Below, one piece after another: positions 40,880 to 49,563 of a stretch of DNA of 64,000 nucleotides (the first letter of the stretch is position 1; each line of letters starts with the position of its first letter). Both the position numbers and the translations under genes were made by a program. The notes under the pieces were generated by a model that worked only from the letters and a program-made list of their open reading frames with translations, did not search any database and had not been told where the DNA came from. This DNA comes from Achromobacter xylosoxidans A8 (GTDB lineage Bacteria; Pseudomonadota; Gammaproteobacteria; Burkholderiales; Burkholderiaceae_B). The DNA is taken from the NCBI RefSeq assembly GCF_000165835.1, contig NC_014642.1, positions 124,001-188,000 of the forward strand. Reading direction: 5' to 3'.

Positions 40880-41413
40880 ATGACCACCGAAATCCCAGGA
40901 CCCCTGTCCACGGATCAGTTCGCCGCTCTGGCCGACATCGCACGGCTGGATTCCCCGACCGTGCGTGACGCAGTGAGGCGGATCGTTCTGTTTGGTGCGC
41001 TGCGGCTGGACGTAGCAAGCGAGCTCGGGGTGGGGAAAGCCACAGTGAGCAATGCCATTGGGCGACTCAATGGCGCCCTGGCCACCGCGCGCGCGGCTCT
41101 GCCGGGTGGTCGCACAGCACGTTGTGCACCGGGGGCGGATAGCGCGCAATTTGAGGCTTTGTGCCACATTGCCCGGTTGCGTCCTCAAGAAGTGGTAGCA
41201 GCCCAGGCGATTGCGGTCGACGGGGCCCGGCCGGAGGATGCTGCGACGGCTGCAAACTGCAGCGTGGCCACGGCGCGGGGGGCGGCGGGAAGACTGCTCG
41301 CGGCGCTCGAGCTTGCCGTTGCTGCCACAGGGGAGACGAACGTCCCCCGCCCCGAGTACGCCTGGGCTTCACGACTTCTCGACATCGCGCTGCCCAGGCT
41401 GCCGACTCGTTAG
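40880..41413 (+). CDS. KorA/TrfB-like regulator with two DNA-binding domains
   Basis: A protein of about 177 aa with two consecutive TrfB/KorA-like units. The first reads LSTDQFAALADIARL, then ASELGVGKATVSNAIGRLN (helix-turn-helix). The second reads DSAQFEALCHIARLRPQEVV, then AATAANCSVATARGAAGRLL. KorA proteins are plasmid-wide repressors that bind palindromic operators as dimers, so a tandem protein could act as a pseudo-dimer. It is the best candidate in this window for the regulator of the TATGAAT-N10-ATTCATA operators, though that link is inference. I chose ATG 40880; ATG 40847 is an alternative. It converges with the pil operon. Confidence 0.65.
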   Translation: MTTEIPGPLSTDQFAALADIARLDSPTVRDAVRRIVLFGALRLDVASELGVGKATVSNAIGRLNGALATARAALPGGRTARCAPGADSAQFEALCHIARLRPQEVVAAQAIAVDGARPEDAATAANCSVATARGAAGRLLAALELAVAATGETNVPRPEYAWASRLLDIALPRLPTR

Positions 41414-42003
41414 AAGCTACCGAACCCCGTCCATAGATCTCCAACCATAGAGGGGGAGCTCGTGAGGGCGAATGCCGCCAGGCCCGCCCCGATGACAATA
41501 CAAGAGGCGGCCAGGCCAAACGCTTGCCAGCGTCCGACGTCTCGACGCCCCGCCCCCAGTAGCAGCGGATGAGCAGCCGCCCTCTTGCAGAAGTGCTCGA
41601 TCTCCGCGATCAGCTCGCCCACAAGAAAGCTTGCAAGGTATGCATGTCGCCGCCGGTACAGCGCAGACTGGCCCTCACTCCCGCCGGCAACGCGAGAAAG
41701 ATACTCCGCCAAGACAGCATCGCCGTCTTCCGCACGGCGCCGAAGGTCCGGCAGACCAAGCGCCAACACGAAACGGGAAAGGTCCAATTCAGCCCCCTGC
41801 CGATCACGCTGCCACACCAGCGAGTCCACAATGGCGCACCACAAGCCGTGCGCTTCGCGCATCGTCGAGTCGCTGCCCTGCTGTAGTCGAGCATGCAGGC
41901 CGAGCCGTCCTGCCATCCAGCGCTTCAGATCTCCCGCTGGGGCGTCGCACGGTGGCATTGGATTTGAGGCGCTGAGCTCGGCAATATGCGGATCAGTAGG
42001 CAT
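41410..42003 (-). CDS. Membrane protein at the end of the pil operon, 197 aa
   Basis: A mainly helical protein with one C-terminal hydrophobic segment (about 160-182). Its ATG lies inside the end of pilV (11-bp overlap), so it is the last gene of the long dotD-pilV operon. No family was recognised. By position it may be an accessory pilus or lipid-anchored factor. Its stop overlaps the end of the convergent KorA-like gene. Confidence 0.55.
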   Translation of the reverse strand: MPTDPHIAELSASNPMPPCDAPAGDLKRWMAGRLGLHARLQQGSDSTMREAHGLWCAIVDSLVWQRDRQGAELDLSRFVLALGLPDLRRRAEDGDAVLAEYLSRVAGGSEGQSALYRRRHAYLASFLVGELIAEIEHFCKRAAAHPLLLGAGRRDVGRWQAFGLAASCIVIGAGLAAFALTSSPSMVGDLWTGFGSF

Positions 42004-43654
42004 AGCTGCAGTACATGAGCGCGATCGCCTGAGCGAGCTTCGGACTGCCCACCGTCTGTCCCCAATCGGGCGCGTTTACACGAACAACCCAGTTCCCGCC
42101 CGAGCTATCCACCACCCACTGCCAGGCGGGCCGGTTCGAGTCGAACGAACGTGGCACCAGGTAGATGAGCGCCGAACCCCGATCGCCGCACGACGGCCGG
42201 GCGACAACCTCTCCATTGGCAACAATGCGGGAGGCAACCAGCGTTAAGGCCGAGAACTGGTCAGACAGCTTGCGCCAGTAGCTATTTCGGCACACGAGAG
42301 TACCGGCTGTGCCCTGCGCCAGAGATCCAGGAATGGTCTGCGCGCCGCAGGAATCCCCCTCCGTCGCAACCCGCAGGAACTCCATCCAAACAGTGCCCTG
42401 GGTGCCGGCGTCGTTGCAGTACGCCACGCCACCTTGCGTGGTGAGCGCCATCATGCCGAGTTGCTCCGCCGCGCACGCCTGGCCAGCGCGCACTGTCGCC
42501 GACGGATTCCGCAAGCGCAGCTTCTGTGCATCGAATTGAGTGCTCTCTACTCGAGTATCGCTGCCATCCTGCCGGCGGATCGCCACCCCAGTATTGGTTC
42601 CGAGTTTGATGTCCAGCCCATCGTCTTCGCCCACAGCGGTAACCGAAGTCCCGCGAACGCGGAGCCCTTCGTCGGAATCAACGAGCCCCTTCGTGGTGAC
42701 GCCCAGGTTCCCGTCGACAACGGTTTGCTTCGTGCCGCCGAATTCTCCCTTAGATGCCTGAACCAGCCCCTCGCAGCTCACGATCACCCGTCCTTCCGGC
42801 CGAAGCTCCACGCAGTGCTTACCGGTGCCATCGTCGCCCACGCCCAGATCGCCGCTCACGTTGACGACGTTCAGATTGGTCGTTCCCGCCACCGACAGGT
42901 TTCCCTGCAGGTCAGGATCTCGCGTATCGCGGATGCGAACGAACTGCTCATACATCGTGGTGTCTAGCAGCGAATGGACGCCCACAATCCCGTCTGTTCC
43001 CAAGTCAACGGGATTGGCAAAGGTGCCTGTCGCCCCCCGCAACTCTGCCGGATTCTCCACTTGCGAAGCCATGCCGTAGCCAGCAGTAGACATCAGATAC
43101 TTGCCCACCATGGCCGAATCCCCGAAGCGGGCGACACCGGAATTCAGCGGCCGGGAGGTGTAGGCCATCGCATCAATGCGACATTGAGTACCCGGGCAAG
43201 TTGCGCCCCCCGACCGAATGACCTTGATCATCGGTACATTGCCCAACGGCGCCGTCGACGGGAATCCTCCAGGCACGTTCTTGGCGCGTCGCAAGTCCAG
43301 AAGGCTCAAGGAAAACTCCTGGCTGCCGTCGCCCAGGGTCCGCTCCAGGCGGAAAGACGGATAGGCCGGCCTTCCCGATCCTCCCGGCCCGGCGCCCGTC
43401 CCCGTGCGCACAGCGTCGTAGTTTGCCCGGGCAATGTCATCAAAGGTGCTGCTTAGGAACGCATCGAGCCCCCCCTTTATGCTGAGCATATAGGTACCCG
43501 TAAACTCGGCGATTGTGTCGTCGAGTTCGGCTTTGACTTTACCAGCGCCGTAGACGGCAAGAATGGCCAGAATTGCAAGAACCGTCGTCAGCTCCGTTGC
43601 CACAAAGCCAGCCAGGCGCTTCGCCCGCAAAAGAGGACCTCTAAACTTCTTCAT
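41993..43654 (-). CDS. pilV: PilV minor pilin / pilus-tip adhesin
   Basis: A 553-aa prepilin-like protein. The leader MKKFRGPLLRAKRLAG is cleaved before FVATE (Glu at +5), followed by a hydrophobic helix. The long middle resembles PilV stems (GNLSVAGTTNLNVVNVSGDL, SKGEFGGTKQTVVDGNLGV). The C-terminal domain has several cysteines and a WQWVVDSSGGNWVVRVNA core. In R64 the PilV tip is switched by the shufflon and decides recipient specificity. Here no shufflon repeats or Rci-type recombinase are visible, so a single fixed tip is likely. Confidence 0.85.
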   Translation of the reverse strand: MKKFRGPLLRAKRLAGFVATELTTVLAILAILAVYGAGKVKAELDDTIAEFTGTYMLSIKGGLDAFLSSTFDDIARANYDAVRTGTGAGPGGSGRPAYPSFRLERTLGDGSQEFSLSLLDLRRAKNVPGGFPSTAPLGNVPMIKVIRSGGATCPGTQCRIDAMAYTSRPLNSGVARFGDSAMVGKYLMSTAGYGMASQVENPAELRGATGTFANPVDLGTDGIVGVHSLLDTTMYEQFVRIRDTRDPDLQGNLSVAGTTNLNVVNVSGDLGVGDDGTGKHCVELRPEGRVIVSCEGLVQASKGEFGGTKQTVVDGNLGVTTKGLVDSDEGLRVRGTSVTAVGEDDGLDIKLGTNTGVAIRRQDGSDTRVESTQFDAQKLRLRNPSATVRAGQACAAEQLGMMALTTQGGVAYCNDAGTQGTVWMEFLRVATEGDSCGAQTIPGSLAQGTAGTLVCRNSYWRKLSDQFSALTLVASRIVANGEVVARPSCGDRGSALIYLVPRSFDSNRPAWQWVVDSSGGNWVVRVNAPDWGQTVGSPKLAQAIALMYCSYAY

Positions 43655-43706
43655 GGCTACTCCTTAGGCCATCGAAAATTCCAACCCCACCTCTTCTAAC
43701 TGCCTC

Positions 43707-44333
43707 TTAGCGTGCGCCGGCGTTGACCTCGTAGTTGCCGGCAGTAAACACGATAGTGTTGTTCTCTCCATCGACACACGCCGCGTCAGCATTGGTCCCA
43801 CTGAAATTGACGGGCGTTTCTGTGTTCTTCTGCTCTTGACCATTGATGGAGATCTTGCTGGAGTCGCGAGCGAGAATGCCCGCCAGATTTGCGCACGCGA
43901 TCTGGTGAACCTTGTTGAGGGTGAGGGTGTATCCCTTCCCGCCATCGACTGCCGCATACGCGATCACTCCGCCGCTGCCGAGGTTGTGCTGCACGACGTA
44001 AGTCGTCGTATTTGACGAAACTGTGGTCGAACTGGCGACCCCCAGGGCAAAGGATCGCTGCGTCGCGTTCGCAAATGCTGTGTTGGGGTCGGCCGCGGCG
44101 CTGGCGTTAACCCGATTCCGCACCATGAACCGGCGCAGGTCTTCCGCCACCTTCGGGACTTTCCCGTCGATGAGATACGAATCAATCTTCGGCATCGTGT
44201 AGATAGCCAGTACGACAATGATTGTCAGAACAACACCAAGCTCGACTGCGCTTAGACCTTTTGCCAACTGGCGCCGCCTTTTCGAGAGGGCGGAAGGGGT
44301 TTCGGTGCCGTGCATGGTCAGTTGAGATTTCAT
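43707..44333 (-). CDS. pilS: PilS major prepilin (type IVB)
   Basis: A 208-aa prepilin. A long basic leader of 26 residues ends QLAKG, and cleavage gives LSAVELGVVL with Glu at +5 and a hydrophobic helix, a type IVB pilin pattern. Two cysteines near the C-terminus (HQIACANL, DAACVDG) would form the D-loop disulfide. It is the substrate of the PilU peptidase. There are 52 bp to pilV and 74 bp from pilR, so local promoters or processing are possible. Confidence 0.88.
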   Translation of the reverse strand: MKSQLTMHGTETPSALSKRRRQLAKGLSAVELGVVLTIIVVLAIYTMPKIDSYLIDGKVPKVAEDLRRFMVRNRVNASAAADPNTAFANATQRSFALGVASSTTVSSNTTTYVVQHNLGSGGVIAYAAVDGGKGYTLTLNKVHQIACANLAGILARDSSKISINGQEQKNTETPVNFSGTNADAACVDGENNTIVFTAGNYEVNAGAR

Positions 44334-44407
44334 AGTTTTCTCTTTCCAATGAATTAGCCTGACTGGCTAGTTTCTGAAACAAATAGGTGGGATATTCGTT
44401 GCGCCCG

Positions 44408-45550
44408 TCAGGACGTCAGGTAGAACATTTGGAGCGCGCGTCGCAGGATCTCAATAGTCGCAAAGTGCCACAATGCGATGCCAATCAAGCCGCTCAGGGC
44501 AATCGCAAACATGGACCAACGGACGATTGCTGCGCGCTTCGCGACGTCGCTAAGAACACGCACCTCAATCTGTCGACGGGTCCTCTGGAGGCCTTCGTCA
44601 ATGCCATGTGACACGCACACATCCGACAGGTAGAAGTACAGATCCCGAGGAAGAATTCCCGTGTCGAACGTCTCCGCTCCTGTAACGTGATCATCTTCGA
44701 TCCGCTCAAGCATCTTCGCTATGTGCCAGTTCAACCACGGATTCTGTGGGTCGCTCAGCATCAGAATGCCGTCCCGCATGTTGATCGTGTTTCCCTGACG
44801 GGGCTTCAAAATGACCGACAGAGTCATCATGAAGCGGATAGCCTGAAAGTCGCGATATGCCCTCCAAATGAATCTGTCTTCCAATTTCTCGCGAATTGGA
44901 CCCGTGAGGTTTCGGAGCGACCAGTGCAACAAGTACGCGATCACCCCGAGGAACCCAAGAATCAAGAGGAGATTTGCCGCCAAGAAATTGGCGGTGGTCC
45001 GGAAGTTGGCGGCTGCTCCCGTCCACATATCTGCAGGAAGCATGCTGAAAACTTCCTCCAGCCTCGGGTGTGTGACAAATGCCATAACGAAGAGCATTGC
45101 GATGCCAACGACCAGACATAAACCGCCGGCAAAGACAGTCCAAAAGAATCCGGATTTGGATCGGTCCATTAGACGGGTGTAGTCCGTTAGGTCTCGAAGA
45201 CCTTGCTCCAGCGCGCCAGGGCCTGAGATCTCAGATATCCCCAGGATGAGTTCGTCCTCATCAGGAACAATGCCGTGAAGGGTCTCGCTCACTTTGCCCA
45301 CGCCATCTGTGACTAGACGATCCGCAAGGTGATTCGAGAGGTACCCTCGCTGGGTGGCTATACCACCGTATCGCTCACAATCATCCTGCAGGATGTTAAT
45401 CAGCGTTTTCTTCCCCGCCGTCGCCTCCATGGTGTCGCAGAGCGTCTCGTAGAAATCCGCGCGCCGCTTACGGAAGCTTCTCACGGCGAGATAGTGCTTG
45501 ATCGAAAAATCACCAAGCTGACTGAACCAATCACGCAGTGAGCCGATCAT
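44408..45550 (-). CDS. pilR: PilR inner-membrane pilus platform protein
   Basis: A 380-aa GspF-family polytopic protein that forms the pilus assembly platform with the PilQ ATPase. Membrane segments are at about 150-172, 205-230 and 350-370, with duplicated cytoplasmic helical domains between (RADFYETLCDTMEATAGKKT, YRDFQAIRFMMTLSVILKPR). Its ATG overlaps the pilQ stop (ATGA). Confidence 0.85.
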   Translation of the reverse strand: MIGSLRDWFSQLGDFSIKHYLAVRSFRKRRADFYETLCDTMEATAGKKTLINILQDDCERYGGIATQRGYLSNHLADRLVTDGVGKVSETLHGIVPDEDELILGISEISGPGALEQGLRDLTDYTRLMDRSKSGFFWTVFAGGLCLVVGIAMLFVMAFVTHPRLEEVFSMLPADMWTGAAANFRTTANFLAANLLLILGFLGVIAYLLHWSLRNLTGPIREKLEDRFIWRAYRDFQAIRFMMTLSVILKPRQGNTINMRDGILMLSDPQNPWLNWHIAKMLERIEDDHVTGAETFDTGILPRDLYFYLSDVCVSHGIDEGLQRTRRQIEVRVLSDVAKRAAIVRWSMFAIALSGLIGIALWHFATIEILRRALQMFYLTS

Positions 45551-47505
45551 GCTTTCCTCCGTTTCGCAATCTCTCGAGCGATCTCCACGGTCTCAAATGC
45601 CTTGAAACGGGGTTCGATCTCTCGTGGATCCAGCTCGCCCTTGTAGGCCTTGTAGACGGCGCAGTCCATCGCAGACTTTCCATTCATATCGGGACTGGTG
45701 TAGTCGAGATCCGTGCGGCCAAAGTAGTACCGCTCAAGCCCGGCGTTGTCTGCACGGCGAATCAGCTCCAGAGCGTGGTCATCGATGGCGGGCTCGATCA
45801 TCTCCGCAACCACTGTTCGGTCATTCAAGCCGAAGAGCTCGTGGAATCCCTGCTTCTGGCAAACACTGCAGCCGTCAGGATTCCGCACCTTGACATTGGT
45901 AAGCGCGTCAATGCCGTAGAGGCGATCAATGCGGTCCGCATAGCTGCGCCAGTAATCCCCGCCACGGAATTGACCTTCGGAGTCCTCACCGCCCTCGCGA
46001 ACCAGGTACTCAAAGTCGTGTTTGCAGTCACACAACCTCGGCACCAATGCCTGATACACGAGCAGCTTGAGAACGCCATTCGACGCCAGGAAATCACGTG
46101 AAACGCCAATCACGTCCGAGGCCAATCGATCAGGGATCTGCACTGCACGGCCCGTGTGAGTGGTCGTATACAGGTTCGTCCCAGACGACGCGAGGTCCAT
46201 AAATGCGCGTCCAGTCACCAAATCGCGAATCTCTCCGATCACCAGATCATGCATGGCACTGCGCTTCACCGCCTTCAGCTTCTCAATGAACGGATCCTCA
46301 ACACCCGAGACCCAAGTAATCGTGTTCTGGATGGCGTTCCGCAGGAGGTACTCCACCGGATCCTCGAGTGTGATGATCTTTCGATAAGCGGGAATCCCTC
46401 GAATCTTGGCGGCCAAGGACGTAGACTTTCCGGAACCCACGATCCCAGCAAGCACCACCGCCCCGCCGTTCGTCATTCGGGCGCGCCGCATCATCTGCTC
46501 TTGCCCGGGCAGATATCCGAGCTCCTCGAATGTCTTCCCTTTCTCATCAACGTCAAGGTGAAGAATGCGCATGGTCACGGAAACGCCGGCGTCGGCAGCT
46601 AAGGTTGCCCAACGCAGCATCACTCGATTACCGTTCTTCAGGACGTGATTGCTTCGCCCCTGCTGTTCCATCAGAGGTTGGAAGGTCGCCTGAGCGGCGC
46701 CCTTTACCTCCATGAACGCAACACGCAATAGTTCCTGAAGCTGTTGCGTCGGCATGTTCGCAAACTGCCCGACCGAGACATATTTCCCACCCACGGAGAA
46801 CTTGACCTCCGAGTAAGGGCGCGTGTCGAACACGTTGATGTGAATGTCCGCGGCGTTGTGCTTAGCGCCCCATTCAAGCATGTCCTCCAAAAGACCCATC
46901 ATGGCCGTTCGTTCCGGGCTGATGAGAATCTTCCGCCGACTGCCGAGCGTTTCCTTGTTTATGTGCTCTCGAATGATGGCATTCAGAAGGGCGGGAACTG
47001 CAACGACTACTCGCGCGGGGTCCGACATCGGCCGTTGCTGTTTTTGTATCACCAGCTTTTGAACGTCGTCAGCCTCGTCGGAGTCCAGGTACTCCGGCAG
47101 GCAGAGAAGGATCACAGTGTTGTTGTCCAACAAGACCGGACATACCTTCGACGCGATTGCGGGCAAGAGGTCCAGGTCCTTGTTGAGGGCCCGCTCGAAC
47201 CGAATTTTCTGCGCGAGGTCGTTCTCCGAAGCGATCACGGCCGGCGCAGAAGGCTCACTGTGCTTGCCAGCGCCTTCTGCGCCGACCACGCGTTCAGTAT
47301 TGGACGACCTCTGTGCCCCGGTGCGCTGCTCAACGCGCGCAGGCCTGGTGGCGGTCGCTCTCGGACGTGCAGGCTCGGGGGCTGCCCGGCCGGTTGGCGC
47401 CGCCTCTTTCAAGCGAGGTTCCGCCGGAGGCACTCGCTTCTTAGGACTGGGTGCTCGCGGTTTCGCGGTCCCCGGCCTGGAAGAGAAAAAGCTAAGTAAA
47501 CCCAT
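45547..47505 (-). CDS. pilQ: PilQ pilus assembly ATPase
   Basis: A 652-aa secretion ATPase of the GspE/PilB class. Walker A is AGIVGSGKSTSLA (about 345-358) and Walker B is DLVIGEIRDL (about 420-430); a cysteine pair motif (CDCKHDF and CSVCQKQG) lies near the C-terminus. An N-terminal extension of about 110 residues is Pro/Ala/Arg-rich and probably disordered, making it longer than R64 PilQ. It powers thin-pilus extension. Confidence 0.88.
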   Translation of the reverse strand: MGLLSFFSSRPGTAKPRAPSPKKRVPPAEPRLKEAAPTGRAAPEPARPRATATRPARVEQRTGAQRSSNTERVVGAEGAGKHSEPSAPAVIASENDLAQKIRFERALNKDLDLLPAIASKVCPVLLDNNTVILLCLPEYLDSDEADDVQKLVIQKQQRPMSDPARVVVAVPALLNAIIREHINKETLGSRRKILISPERTAMMGLLEDMLEWGAKHNAADIHINVFDTRPYSEVKFSVGGKYVSVGQFANMPTQQLQELLRVAFMEVKGAAQATFQPLMEQQGRSNHVLKNGNRVMLRWATLAADAGVSVTMRILHLDVDEKGKTFEELGYLPGQEQMMRRARMTNGGAVVLAGIVGSGKSTSLAAKIRGIPAYRKIITLEDPVEYLLRNAIQNTITWVSGVEDPFIEKLKAVKRSAMHDLVIGEIRDLVTGRAFMDLASSGTNLYTTTHTGRAVQIPDRLASDVIGVSRDFLASNGVLKLLVYQALVPRLCDCKHDFEYLVREGGEDSEGQFRGGDYWRSYADRIDRLYGIDALTNVKVRNPDGCSVCQKQGFHELFGLNDRTVVAEMIEPAIDDHALELIRRADNAGLERYYFGRTDLDYTSPDMNGKSAMDCAVYKAYKGELDPREIEPRFKAFETVEIAREIAKRRKA

Positions 47506-47529
47506 GGATTGCTGCTTCCTTGAGCGTGG

Positions 47530-48192
47530 CTATTTGGAGAGAAACGGCGGGGGCGGGGGAATGATTCCGAGCGATCCTGAAATTGCAGAAGTGCTGTCTT
47601 GGCGCGGTGTGGCAGCGCCGTTGCGCGCGTTGTACGCCGGCGCTTCACCAGGCCCGAGGTTCGTTTCATGCCGGTAGCAGGCCGTCTTGGTGCCTTCGGA
47701 CACGGCAACGGTTACGCAACGCCCACGGATCGATTTCAGTCGAGGCCCACTCGAGTGGCCAACAGCGTACGTACTGCCGCTGCGAAACTCGTACTGCTGC
47801 CCGCCATACGACACAACGGCCGTCAACTGACCACCGACGCCGTAAATTGCTTCCACTTGAGGTGGCGGAGGCGGAGGAGGAGGCGTGTTTGCCCGCTGCT
47901 GGATAGTCTGTTCGGCTTGTTGACGATCAGCGGCTTGCCGCACGGCCTCAGCTTGCGTGGGAAGGCCTGCCTCCCGGCGCATCTTGTCGGCCGCAATGTC
48001 TGCGTCCAGCTGCAGTAGGTTGCCAACCTGTCCTTTGACGTTTTGCAGAGCGGACTTCTCCGCCGCCGCTGCAGCAGCTGCATTCGCGGTGCCTTGGCTC
48101 TGCGCCCATGCAGGCGAACTCGCCGCCGCGATCGCAATGGCTATGGCGTACTTCAACCCGCCCATCGCACGATTACTTCGCATTTTGAACAT
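47530..48192 (-). CDS. pilP: PilP pilus biogenesis protein
   Basis: A 220-aa exported protein with a signal peptide (about 1-30, SSPAWA-Q), a coiled-coil stretch, an eight-proline run (about 107-114) and a small C-terminal beta domain (VEAIYGVGGQLTAVVSYGGQ, EFRSGSTYAVGH). This is the PilP layout of thin-pilus operons. It overlaps the end of pilO by 20 bp; the second ATG at 48183 is also possible. Confidence 0.8.
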   Translation of the reverse strand: MFKMRSNRAMGGLKYAIAIAIAAASSPAWAQSQGTANAAAAAAAEKSALQNVKGQVGNLLQLDADIAADKMRREAGLPTQAEAVRQAADRQQAEQTIQQRANTPPPPPPPPQVEAIYGVGGQLTAVVSYGGQQYEFRSGSTYAVGHSSGPRLKSIRGRCVTVAVSEGTKTACYRHETNLGPGEAPAYNARNGAATPRQDSTSAISGSLGIIPPPPPFLSK

Positions 48193-49561
48193 ACAGATCT
48201 CCGTTCAGTGTCATTTTTAATGGGCTGGAGTTGAGGGACACGTCGGCGTCAACGCGATCAATCTTTATCATTCGGATCGCGGTCGGTGTGCTCTCGATTT
48301 CCCAGACCGAAAGCGACCGCAGAGGGCCTTCGAGAACGAGAGGTATCGCACCGGGAACCATCACCGTGGACGGCTTCGAAACCGGCTTACCATTGCCGTC
48401 AAAGGGCATGGCCACTTCCCATGCCGTTGTGCTCGGTAGCCGAATTGACGTAAACGCGGGCAAGATCGACTGCAGCTGGCTCACGGGTGAGCGAAGGATC
48501 TTTGCGCGGGTAGGCAGATTGTCTGGAACCACTCCCGTCTTGGTGCCGACACTCTTAAATGTCCAAGCCCCGGTGGCCGTGCCGAGTGGGTCGAACTCCG
48601 CGCGCCACCCTCTGGGCAAGGCTGCTTCGAATTGATCGTTTGTGGCGCCATAGCCCTTGCGATGGAAGGTCGCAAGGCATTCCCACATGGAGCCCGTAGG
48701 CGAGCATGTCGCGGTGTGCAGTCTCCAGCCAGCCACCTCCAGCGGTATTGCAATCAGTTGCTCATAGAGCGCCTCTACGCTCTTCACGCTGTCGACGCGC
48801 TTTCGGGCAGCCTCCTCTTTGACAACCGTTCGCCACGCTATCTCCGGATCTTGCATGTTGGCGCGAAGCTCCTCGAGACGACGGCTGCGTGCGAGCGAGT
48901 CAAAGAAATCCCAGGCCGCGCTCGCTCCGAAGAGGACCAGCATCACCAGAAAACTGACCTTAACCGGCTTGGGAAGCTGATCAAGGCTGAATCGACGGGT
49001 CTCAAAGGGCTTAAGCTCCACATCGAGCAGCTCTTCGAGCGAAATGTGCTCTGTATGCGGAATGTCGAGATTGCTGAAGAAAGACCAGTTCGGCCCCATC
49101 GGCACGAGGTCTTCCGCCTCTTTCTGGAGCTGATGAAACCGCTGGTAGGCCATATCCTGGTCTGTGTAGACCAGGTCGCCATTCCGTCGGATCATCCCGT
49201 TTTGGCACAGAACTATCCAGATTTTTCCATCGTCCAGCTCGAAGAATCCCACTGCGGTGCCGGCCGGGCGGAAGATCGCAAACGCCGCAGCTGCTGGGAA
49301 GATCGCTTTCTTCCCAATCAACTTCATCTCGGCCCGCCCCAGCTTGACCGTAGCCAGGCCAGAATGACCACTCTTGGTTACGAGTGCGTAATGCGTCGCC
49401 TTGAACTGAGCAGCGTTCCTTCGCGCTGCGGACTCGGCCCGCCCCCCGATCAGAGGGCTCCAGTCCGCACCGAACACGAGCATGCGGTTCTCATCCTGCA
49501 CCAGCACGGGCGAGAACGGTCCACGGGACTTCGCGGTTTCTCCGCGGCGCCAAATCGCCAT
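48173..49561 (-). CDS. pilO: PilO (type IVB) pilus alignment protein
   Basis: A 462-aa bitopic protein. The cytoplasmic N-terminal half includes HYALVTKSGHSGLATVKLGR, one membrane segment lies at about 205-225 (VSFLVMLVLFGASAAW), and a periplasmic domain follows. It matches PilO2/PilO of R64-type pili, which links platform and secretin. It starts 2 bp after the pilN stop. Confidence 0.82.
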   Translation of the reverse strand: MAIWRRGETAKSRGPFSPVLVQDENRMLVFGADWSPLIGGRAESAARRNAAQFKATHYALVTKSGHSGLATVKLGRAEMKLIGKKAIFPAAAAFAIFRPAGTAVGFFELDDGKIWIVLCQNGMIRRNGDLVYTDQDMAYQRFHQLQKEAEDLVPMGPNWSFFSNLDIPHTEHISLEELLDVELKPFETRRFSLDQLPKPVKVSFLVMLVLFGASAAWDFFDSLARSRRLEELRANMQDPEIAWRTVVKEEAARKRVDSVKSVEALYEQLIAIPLEVAGWRLHTATCSPTGSMWECLATFHRKGYGATNDQFEAALPRGWRAEFDPLGTATGAWTFKSVGTKTGVVPDNLPTRAKILRSPVSQLQSILPAFTSIRLPSTTAWEVAMPFDGNGKPVSKPSTVMVPGAIPLVLEGPLRSLSVWEIESTPTAIRMIKIDRVDADVSLNSSPLKMTLNGDLYVQNAK

Positions 49562-49563
49562 AA

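Noticed and set aside
41410..43654. Shufflon at the pilV 3' end
   Set aside because: No inverted repeat cassette or recombinase gene was found in the adjacent sequence.
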